Assembly: GCA_039566865.1 (NCBI GenBank)
Contig: CM076953.1
Coordinates: 2,232,001-2,296,000, forward strand
Length of the DNA: 64,000 nucleotides
Direction of reading: 5' to 3'
Source of the DNA: Aurelia coerulea
Taxonomy: Eukaryota; Cnidaria; Scyphozoa; Semaeostomeae; Ulmaridae
Position 1 is the stretch's first letter. Each line of letters opens with the position of its first letter. The notes beneath the pieces were generated by a model, which saw only the letters and a program-made list of their open reading frames with translations, was not told the origin of the DNA and did not search any database. The translations under genes and the position numbers were made by a program. Below, in pieces: positions 11,201 through 23,200 of the stretch.

Positions 11201-14200
11201 ATTTTTAACGGTCACTTTTTTGTGGCTTGAGTGAAGCCACCAAACAAACTGCAGAGAACAATGGATGAACAATGGATAATCCCCGACACGTGCAAGTTTA
11301 CGGATTTGTTGACTGTTTGGTGACTGAGCCCCTTTAAGATTCATTTGTATTATAACATATTATTGAAATGCAACAAAATCTACCATTGACTTAGTTTTGT
11401 ACATATCTTAATGGATATTTTCTTCAATTTTGTAGGTGTTCAACCAAGTGATGTTGGAGAAGTTTATATGGGAAATGTTTTATCAGCAATGTCTGGACAG
11501 GCACCTGCTAGGCAAGCCACATTAGGAGCAGGTACATGTCTTATGTATAGTTTGACCAGCCTAAGCATTGTGGGCAGAGGTTACACTACAGGAAAAGAGA
11601 ATGAGAAGAACAAGTCTTCACCTTTTTCCAGCGGTTAATTTTTGTTATCAACTAAAGATGGCTTTAAAATGTTGTGGTATCCCCTTTGCCCCCTCTTTAT
11701 GTGGACGGAAATGGCCCAGAAAAATGGCTCAAAGAATGAAGTTACAAAAGTACATACAGTATTTCTGCTGTGAAATTTAGACATACCACATCTCATTTCA
11801 GGAATACCAACAACAACCCCATGCACAACAATAAACAAAGTATGTGCTTCAGGAATGAAAGCCATTATGATGGCATCACAAGCGATTGCAACTGGCTGCC
11901 AGGTAAGGGTGCTTGACAACTTTGCTCTTTCGGATCTGTAAAGATCTGTAAATCAGGCAGCTTAATTCATGTGAGGTGAACGTTTTATTCAATTCTTTTT
12001 CACAACAATTTTTTCTCGGAAATTTGATGATTGATTTCAACTTCAAGAATCTTTAGAACAAAGACAAGGAAACAATGAAAACTATCCACAATGTTGTTGT
12101 TGCTGTTTTTAAAAGAAGTTCTGATTGGTTGGTTTTACTACCTTTGATATTTTGCATTAAAAATGTAGAAATGGGTTCTACTTTCTGCAAAGTGAATTAT
12201 TGGCTGCAAATTTGAAGATAATTATGTGAAACTGATGCATGTTTACTTTGCATTTGTACATCAAAAACTTGTTTTGCATGAAATGATTTGCCTGATGTAT
12301 ATTCTGCTTCAGAAAAATCATAAGAATTTCTTACCAACCAAAACCGCTCATTGACCTCATGAGCCTATCTGAGAAACAACCATCCTCATATGAAATTTCT
12401 GAATGAGATTCTTCTTGCTTGAAGTTGCTATAGATGGTCTCCCAACTCTGTTAATTTCCACGTATTTCCACAGTTGGTTTTTGTGTTTAGATTCTGTAAA
12501 ATAGTAAAAATAGCTTTGAAATAATAAATCTAAACATGAATCAGCAAGAAAAATATGAATGATAATAATACGAATTTTTACACAGGATTAAACACTTCAA
12601 CATTTCTGCTGTTATCAATGTGTGTCCTGATAAACGTAAAAGGAAAGTAAAACTACTAAAACCCTATAAAAGTTTGGATAAAAGTATGTATAGATCATAA
12701 CTAATTTACAGCAATTTTATTAACATCATATATTACGTATATCTAAAATAAGAAAGTTTCAGTGAAATGTTTCTTAAGATGCTGTTCTTAGGCATTGAAT
12801 GACTAGGTTTGGTTTTTCATATGTCAACAGGCAGTTCATGTAGATGTTTGCTCCCATGAAACAAAACGAATTGTGTGCATATCAAGTTTTTATTTTGGCA
12901 TTGATTGCTTCTTGTTTGCATTTTGTGATGATTGATTTCAAAGTACACTTGAAAAGTTTTGCAAATAGCACACATATAGCTCCAGAAAATTTAATTTGAT
13001 GATTCTTTGTCTTGAATGATTGAGGACATTCCTGAAATTTTTCTTATTTGTATAGGATATCATGGTAGCTGGTGGAATGGAAAGCATGTCAAATGTTCCA
13101 AATTATGTAAGCAGAGATACGCCAGTCTATGGAGGATTTAGAGTTGAGGTATATATCTTTTGAATTTTAGAATCATGTATATTTTTTGCAACAATTTGAA
13201 ACATAAGATAAACATAGTAATAATAATAGCAGTAACAGCAGAAACATTCAAAGATCAATTGAAACCTCTAGATGTTTCAGCTGAGACATATGTGAAGGAT
13301 TTTATGAATGAAACTGTTGGTGACCAGGACACAAAGCATGTCAAAGCACTAAGACAGAAACTTTGATGCTTGATCCCTTGAGAAAAATAAGAATTAAGAA
13401 AAAAGTAGATCAACTGGACTTTCTGCAAAAGTAATAGCTGTAAAAATATTAATATACCGTATTTATACAGGATAACCTTTTCAGTAAAGATGTTACTGCT
13501 GTCACTAAGGGTCCTCTTAAGCAGATGGGATTCCTGCTTTGCAGATGGACAGCTTGCGTGCAAGAATATAAAGTCAATATTTCAATGCCTGCAAAATGGT
13601 GTGTCTTCTTTAGTACCTTACCAAACGTTTGGGTCATTGTAGATCCACCAGCTCTGTACTTTAACTCTTGTAGGATGGCATACTGTATGATGGATTAACA
13701 GATGTCTACAATAAATTCCATATGGTATGTGTATTTTTAAGTCTACTCTTCACATTTTTTGATCGATAAAAGAACGTTTGGGACATTTTTTTCTGGCCAA
13801 AATATTTTTTTATACATATGAAATATTATAATAAATCTTACATTCTTCTATACCTTCCTAATTACTGAAAAATAATTTTCTTCGTACTCAAGACCAGTTT
13901 TGACTGGCCTAAATAGTTCTTAGGAATTAATATTTTTGTTTTTGAAGGCTTTGCAGAGAATTTAGTGGTTTTAGTAGCAATGTAATATTGAGCAATTACA
14001 TCATAGTATATTTGACCTTCTAAGGTATGACAACAATTGGGTGCAGAAATATCTTCTGATGGAAAAATTAGCTAATTTATCAAATCAGGCATTTTCTCAG
14101 AGGTACGATTGTAGGTAATTGAGAGGGCATTCGATTAATGCGTAAAAGTGAAAGTATCATAATTGTACCAAGTTGATTTTTTTTTTTATATATATTCAAA

Positions 14201-17200
14201 TAAAAATGTACAATACATGTTACAGACTACTTTACCTACGAACTACTTTACAATACTACAAGGACGATGCCACAAGGAGCAAAAGTCTATGTCTACCCCA
14301 TGGCATTGTTTAAAAAGAAAAAAAATGCTAAACTGCATACAATTCTACATAGATGCTACAAACAATGCTACAAACAATAAAAAAAAGAAAAGAAAAACGA
14401 TGACTGTGGCCTTTCTAACATTAGATGTCTGGTCAGGGCTGTTGATTTTTTCTGTTGTTAACTATAGCCTGAGTTATATAAAAACACGAAAGACTTTTCA
14501 AATCGGACAGCTTAGTGTTGAGAAAATATTATTTCAAGTTAGGCCTAAAAGTGTATTTTAGGCTTCTTTCTTAGCAGAGCAAGGTCACAAAATAGCATAA
14601 CTTTCAAATTCAAATTTCTTGGCTTGCACTCACTCAGCCTAATTTGAAATAGTGTTTTCTCAGCTCTAAATTTTCCTATTTGAAAACTTTTTGCGTTTTG
14701 ATATATGTCAGGCTATGGTTAACACCAAGAAAATCAGTTTGGTACAATTCCGATTCTTTCACTTCTATGCATTAATCACATTAAAATTTAAATCTGGATC
14801 ACAGTGCGCAAAGGGCCCCTCTTTAGAGAGAATTGTCAGTGGAAATTAATGTACTTGACAAGCTATTCAAGAGAGGAAGTATTTGAAAGTATGAATATTT
14901 AAGGGGCAGGATTAGAACAGAAACTTTAAGTTGTAATCTCAATATTGTTGTTTTGATATGTTCACGATGTTGAGTTTGCTACTTTTAGCTTTCCGAGAAC
15001 TTAAGAGTGTTCACAATAGAAGAGCTTCTTTCATCAACATGAATTTCCTTTTTAACCCAGGGAATGTGCGGAGAGAACACTGCAACAGTAAAGGGAATAT
15101 CAAGAGAGAAGCAGGATGAATATGCCATAAGTTCTTATAAAAGAAGCGCAGAAGCATGGAAGGTATTTATGGGTTTAATAATTCCTTATGTTGATCTACC
15201 GGGTGTCCCAAAAACGAGCATAGGTTCCAAATCTTTAAAAAGGCCGGTGTAAAATTGAATGACCTATTTCTTTGAACTGAATGACTTCAAAGAAACTTTA
15301 GCTATTTCTCTATAATTCTACCGTTGGACTTTTCTGAAATCTTTAATAGTTTCAGAATTAGAGTGTTTTTCTTCCTTTTCAAGAATTCAAGAAAAAGTTT
15401 CAAAAAAACTTTAAACCATCGTAATTTCTAAACCGTTTGACGCAACATGAAGTGATTTCGAAGAGAACTATAGTTTATGGATGCCTACAATATGGTATCA
15501 AGCAAAAGTCTGTCACTCATCTGGTTTATGATTTAGAAATTTGATGACGTCACATCCTAAAATGAGCTGAAATGTAAAATACGCTATAATTTTGAAAAAT
15601 ATTCAAAATTTCTGGAAAGTCCAACGGTAGAATTATAGATAAGTATCTAAAGTTTCTTTCAAGCCATTCAATCAGAGGAAATAGATCATTGAATTTTACA
15701 CCCACCTTTTTACGCTGAGTTAAAGATTTGTAACCTATGCTCCAAAAATGTGCTCCCTTTGGAAAGATCGCCAACATTTTGGTTATCAAACCTATTATAA
15801 AGCTTTCTTTTTGATCCGTTTAGTCAATGATCCAAATACACTTAAAGATGAAAAAATTTTTTTTTTAATTACCGGGTGTCCCAAAAAAATGTATATGGAT
15901 TTGGTTGACTCCAGCGCTGTGAATTTAGCATCAATCAATGTGTAACCACTCTTAAAATGTTCCTCGATAGTTAACTTGAACATTGATACCTCGTTTGTTG
16001 GTATTGGCTCTTTCAGAGCAGTCATGTTGACCTTGAAAGCTCAAATTTGCCTAAGCAAATGTATAAGGTACAGCGTAAAAATCAACGATGGCCTTGATAA
16101 AATTTGAACAATATTAGATCTTGTGTTATTCTGTTTTCCAGAAGTCACCCCCCAGTCACCCATTGGGAAGTTTCTTAATTTTTCATTAATTTCAGTTCTT
16201 AATTTCTATGTGCTTCAGGAATTTTATTTTTATTTTTTTTTTATTAATTCATATTTTTACACGATATCCCATCAGTACAAAATTAAACTACAAAAGTTAC
16301 AAGTTTGTTTTAAATGAAAAATGAAAAACAAAATTTTAAAATTTGGTATTAGCTAGGATTGGATCCAGGCTGAGATCTGATCTTCCTGGGAGTCGTGTTT
16401 TAGTTAGGGTTTACTGAGCTCTTTAAATGCGTTTTCAATTTTCTTTTAAACTGATAGAGCGAGGGGATTTCCCTTATTTCGATTGGTATTTCATTCCAAG
16501 CTTTAAGCCCGGAAAGGTGGAAACTTTTTTTTGTACACTCAAGTTTAAACTTTGGGATGTCGAGATTTCTATTGTTTCTTGTGTTATACCTAGAAATTTC
16601 ATTCCTCTGACTATACTTGTTCCAGAGGCTCTCAGGGCACTGCTTGTTGACTATTTTGTGTGTCATGATAGATCTGTCAAAATAGATGATTTGATCAACG
16701 TTCAGCCCATTATTGATCCAGGGGTCCTTTATTCTAGCATTTTGAATAATGGAGAAGGCCCTGTTCTGTAGACGCTGAAGCGTTTGCAGCTTCGTGTTGG
16801 GCAGGCTACCCCAGATAACATTCCCATATCGGAGGTGACTTTCAACCAGCGCATGGTAAACCTCACATAGCTTAGATTGCGGAAGAACGTTTTTAAGTTT
16901 TTTCAGTGCAGACAAACCACTTGCTACTTTACCTTTCAAGGATTTGAAGTTTTCCTTCCAACTTAGATTCTCGTCGACAATAACCCCTAGTGATTTAGTT
17001 TTTGTCACTCGTTTTATTTCTGTGCCATTAAGTTTCAATGGAGCCAGAGGTTCAATTTTGTTAATTCTACGTGGATGGCCGATAAGCATAAACTGATTTT
17101 TTGGATTGGCACTTAATTTATTGACCCTCATCCACTCAGAAATGTTCTGTAGCTCCTCCTGCATCATCTCGGCAAGTTCGTTAATATCTTCAGAGGCTAT

Positions 17201-20200
17201 CGTTGTGTGCGTATCATCAGCATACATGCTCGCCGAAGAAAACTGTAAACATTCTTCAAAGTCGTTAAGGTATATGAAATGCTTAGGCCAAAAGGCCAAA
17301 GCTCTGGTTTGCAAGTGCACGCAAATTTGACCTTTCAAGATTGATATTTCTGCTCTCAAAGCACCAATACCAACAAACGAGGTATCTATGTTCAAGTTAA
17401 CTATCGAGGAACATTTTGAGAGTGATTATCCATTGATTAAGGCTAAATTCACATCGCTGGAGTGAACCAAATCTGTATACTTTTTTTGGGGACACCCGGT
17501 ACTTAAAGACATGAAATAACGCATTGAAAAGCCTCATTCTGAGCTATACTCTTTAAGCAACATTGTTAATCTTGCCTCAAGAGCCATTTTATTGAAACTT
17601 TTCATTATTCTGCAAGTCTACAACAGCAGTTTGCATTTCATTATGATATTTATGACCAAACTAGAAGCTTGATATACAAAAAGAAATTTCTCAGGTAATG
17701 ATCAGTGCTTTTTGCAGTATGCTTTACAACCAGGCAGCACTAAAAAGGGCTAAATGCATTAATTAAAAGCAAATAAAAAATCAGTTATATCTTGAAAAAT
17801 AATTTAGTCTTTGATCTACTTCACAAAAAAGAACTTCGAAGATTGGCCTTTTAATAAGAGTTTGACGATTTTTCAAACGGGAGTACTTTTTTGGGACATC
17901 TGGTATAATCATCCTTATTTTTACTCAAAAGTATCTAATTTTAGACAAGTGATAGGCCTTTTAGGTATTCTAGAAAAGAATCTGAGTCGAACGCTATTTT
18001 CATATATTTTGAAGGATTTTTGAATGTGCACAATGTGATAGAAGTTCTAACGCTATTCTATGGAACCTCTCGTATAAGAATGTGTGCAAATATCGCTCGA
18101 TCCAGGCTCCTTTGTAAAACAGCTCAATGGTCTATTGTTGTGACAAGTTTCTCAATTTCTGTAAAGCTTTTAAAATGTGGCTTTCATATGCAATCAATTG
18201 ATATCCAGCTCTGAGGGATATTTTTAGTTTCTTTATTGTTGGGAAGATAAATTGATTGAGGATAGATATTATTTGCTAAAGAAGGATGTGGTATTCTGTA
18301 ATAATATGTGTTTGCCTTTTTCTCAAGAGGATGACATTTCCTGCCTATCAGGATTGACACCTGACAGTTATCTTCTTGTCATGTGTTTTGATTGAATCCT
18401 TTTGTCAGGTTTATTATCTTATCATTTATGCCTGTTTTTCACTTCAGCGTATTGCCGGTTTTAGTAAATAGCTTCATTTTGACTATTGCCTTAAATTGGT
18501 ATTATTTTTATCTTATTAGTTTTACAAACTTGGAAGCTAACGGTGTTGTGCTATTAGTGCATTCTTTCTGTCATTCATTGGTTCATTCGTTCATTCTTTC
18601 GTCCATTTATTCATTTGTCCATTCATTCATTTATTCATCCGTTCTTTCATTTATTCCTTCGTCCGTTCATTCATTCATTCATTCATTCATTCACTCGTAT
18701 TTATTTCATTTAGTCCATGAAGAACTGCTAAAGGCCTGTAATTCTTCTGTAACATAAAGATTATTTTAGCGTCAACGAAAGGTACACCTGTAACTCAAAA
18801 AGAGCCCGATATTGTCTGTAAAATGTTCAGGCAATAAGGACTGGAGCCCGACACGCATCCGAAGGGGAGGGACGTTTGATGAACGACTTAACAACTGCGA
18901 AGTGAATAAATTATTTATTCTTACACAATGTCGTGCGAGCAATAAAAAATATCAGCGTTTGAAAATCACAAATTTAATTAATGTTGTATTTTACACTTTG
19001 AGGTGCTGCATCAGAAATCAAATTGAATTTAGCGTATTGATTATCCCTACAACAGCTTTCAATCAGCGAAATTCTGGAGTTTAATTAGCTACAGCTGTTA
19101 GCTGCCTAGTTTTTGGCAAGCTACGATTCCCTCTAAAGCCCATCTCTCAAAATTATATTTGGTTGGTGAAATACTAAGAATTAGTAAGGAGATGGAAGCA
19201 AAGAAACATCTTATGAACAAAATTTGTTGCTGTTTGCTTGATCAATAAAAAAGATAAACCACAATTAATTTGTACATTTTCTATTTGATTTCAGAATGGC
19301 ATATTTACAGATGAAGTGGTTCCAGTTAATGTACCACAAAAGAAAGGTATGGAAACACCCGCGATTGCAATTTGTGCAGTGGTGCTTTGTAAACTTATAT
19401 TATAACTTAAACTTATACAAAAATGTTTACATGGTTTGAGATAGAAAGGAACTAAAAAGCTATCATTTATAATATATATCGCTATCATTCGATTTTGTGA
19501 ATAGGCCCCCTTTCTAATAAGCCTCCCTCTCTTTTAAGCCCCCCTCTGGAGTGTCCGAAATTAAATAAGCCCCCCGGGGGCTTAATAGAGCTTTTATGGT
19601 AACTTCCAAGTTTCCAAATACATGTTTTCACTCAAAAACATCATTAAGATTCGAGAAAATGATCAAATTCTCATAAACGTTGGCTTCATATTCACAGGCA
19701 AACCAGACTTGGTCATATCCGAAGATGAAGAATACAAGAAAGTAAATTTTGATAAATTTCCCTCATTGAGAGCAGTTTTCAAGAAAGATGGTTCCGTGAC
19801 AGCGGCCAATGCAAGTACGTTAAATGATGGAGCTGCGGCCCTTGTCTTGATGGCTGCGGAGACTGCCAGCAAAATGAACGTAAAGCCTCTGGCGAAAATT
19901 GTAGGTAAGAAAATATTTATGAATCAACAATAGAATGATATGATACGTTTCAGATGGACATCGGAGGCCTAGCAAATGACAAAAACATTTTGCTTGCGCT
20001 GCTTTCTCATTGCCAACAAATGTGATGGATTTTTGGCCTTATGAAGTGAAGTTTTTTTTTATCTTTTGAGGCATATCTTGGAAAAGGCTTCAAGGTTTCC
20101 TTCCATTTGCGACTTTCAGACAGACCATGAAAACGCACCTGACCATTACAAATACAAGAAACTCATTAAAGACTTTTGGTATTAAGAGTTTCCTAAAGAT

Positions 20201-23200
20201 TAAGAAACTTCCTAACAGCCCCACACCTTTGCTCCTTATGAAAAAATGAGTTTAGAGCCTTGATTTCAATATCATGAATAGATTCAAAATCAAGACCAAT
20301 GTAAAAATTGATTAGTAAGCAATCTAGGTCGCTTGGTGGTATCTCCTGTTGAAATCTGACTTTTCTCTGCTACAGTAAACACCTGCAAATGAGAACCTAA
20401 TGGGTTAAGAACCTAAAGGGGCTCCGTCGCCAAACTGTTTGAATTTTGAATGAAAGAATTTTGTTATTTTGTTCCTTCTCCACTGCACACACAAAACTTT
20501 CAGTGGACTTTCTGATTCAAAAGTTATAACTCTGCATTCTCATGGATTCGATTTGATGATTTTACAAAGAAAGCTAAAACTTGAATTTACAAAGAAAGGA
20601 TTTCGTTACTCTGGCATTAAGGCTTGGTTGGAATGATATTCCAATTAATATCAGAGAACTGTCATCGCTTCGCCTGTTTAAAACACATTTGAAAAGGCAT
20701 TTGACGAGCCTTGATAGTTAATTCAAGTCCCCTCAAGAACGACTCCCTGGAAGATCAGGTTTTATTATCTATCATGTTTATATTTTTAGTTTCAGATCTG
20801 TAAGTTTATAGTTGTTATTTATTACTGAAGGGATATCGTTGTAAATGAATTATATATATATATTTGCTGTGGGCAGACCCCAGCGAAAACAAGACGGCTC
20901 CACAGCCATGGGCAGAGGGAGGTGTTTTAGAAGAATGGGATACCAAGGAAGATTTTACTTAATTTCGCTGACAATACTCTAACTTAGTAAGATCTCCAAA
21001 CAAGTCAAAATATAATTCACACTCATGAATATTTCAAAATAGTTGCTATGACTGTACAGTGTCAAAACATTTTCAAAGACCAGGGAAAATTAAAGCTGCA
21101 AATTGCAAGCTTCTTTGCTTTTTTAATCCATGTAGCACAGTTTCTTAACTCTTGAGCTTTTTCTTGTGAAAAAAGAATGTACTTTGTCATTTTAGCGATT
21201 GGAGATGCTGCCATGGATCCTATTGACTTCCCAATAGCCCCAAGAGATGCTATGAAAAAGGTACGTTTTCTGTGTCTGTTTTGAGTTTATAACCGGGGAG
21301 AGGGGATGTGATAAATTCTTTTTGCCATGACGCACTGATTCAGAAAGTTCATGTCTTAAAAAGCATGTTATTAGCCCAAATTGATTTGAAGCATGTTGCA
21401 TATTCCAGAAATATAGCTTTAAATTTTGCAGGAATTTTTTTTTATGCAAGGTTTCTTATTTTCAAGCATACTTCCAAATCACAAGAAATGATCTGTCCCA
21501 AAAAAATTGTGCGCCGTTTGCCTGAAGATTGCGACAAAACGGCAAAAGATTCTCATCAAACGTTTGCATGATGTTGCTCTTCAGATATTCAATTAAAGTT
21601 TGCAACCATCCCTACAAAAATCCGTTGAAAAATGATGGAGCTGTGACCCTCAGGAGACTAAATTTGCCCGAAGACAGAAACCAGCGGTCGGCCATTTTGT
21701 CAATAAATAGCTTCATGGAATGAAAATGAAACAGCAGCCTCCAATGCCATGGCTCTCGTGAAAGTTCTGATAATCCTCAGATAGTTCCACTGTTTTTGAC
21801 CTCACAGAAACTATTTCTTACCTCACGTGAAGCTACTCATCACTGCAAAATAGTAAGACAAAATGGCCGACCGCTGGTTTCAGTCATCAGGCAAATTTGG
21901 TCTTCTGAAGGCTATTGCTCCATCATTTTTCAACGGATTTTTACGGGGATGGCAGGAAACTTTATTTGAATATCTGAAGAGCAATATCATATAAAATTTT
22001 GGCGAGAATCTTTTGCCGTTTTGTCGCAATCTTTAGGCAAACGGGGCACAATTTTTTAGCACACCCTGTAGAATGCACATTTTTTACTGATAACCTTGTA
22101 TTAAGGTGTATTTCTATCAATAAAATTGTATTGAATTGAATTGGAACCATGCTTTTAAGTGATCTTAACCTTTGATTATTTTCAGGTCTTGCAGCTTGCA
22201 AATTTGAGAGCAGATGAAATGGATATGGTTGAAATTAACGAAGCATTCAGCGTCGTAGCATTAGCTAATATTATGGTAATTATTTCTGAATTTTGCTTTG
22301 CTATTTTAACAGATTTTCGTACAGAACACAAAAAATTGATTATTTATTGAAAAACTGTTGGCAGCTATTTGACGATATATTTACTGGTTTTCTCAATCAT
22401 TTTTCTTTAATCTTTTAGGATCTTGAACTTGATCCAGCTAAAGTCAATATGCATGGAGGAGCTGTTTCATTAGGACATCCAATTGGGTAAGCAAATGATT
22501 AATTGACTGATTAGCTGATTAATTAATTCATTGATTGGTTGATTCATTTGATGCTTGAATAATCAACTGGTTGTTTGACCGTTGTTTCAGTTTTCATAAA
22601 AGGTTTCTTAATTTTGTGTGAAGAAGTACATTTTACTCCGAGTACACTGTTAGGGGACTGTTAGCATCATTTGGAATTAATTTCAGGTTACTTTTTCGAA
22701 TCTTAATCAAACAGGGCCTTTCCAAAACAGATCGCAACACACTGATTTCCCCGGTACATTGTCGAAAATACAGAATCATCTTAGGCAAACACATCAAAGA
22801 GTTTTTTTCACTATCTTGGCTTGTGTTCCCAGGCACAATCAAAAGTGAACCTACCTCGGGGGGGGGAGGGGTCTTAGATCCCCATCCCATCAGATGAAAG
22901 GTCTAGGTACCCTACGGTTGATTCCCAAGGTCAAGGATTTCGCGCCACAGCTGCACGAGGGAATCCTCTTTGCGATGCGAAGCCTGGGAGCAGTCTAGCC
23001 GTAACTGTTCGAATTCGAAGAGGATTCCGTCATGCAGAGACTATGACGAAAACATAGCGGATATCATACAGCAAAAGACCTTTTCAAGTGATTGTTTGTT
23101 TGTTTGTGAAATAATTTTACTTCGGTTATATACTTCTAGCTTACTATATACAATACAATATGTACAAAGCAAACTAATCCAAATAGATAAAGAACCAAAT

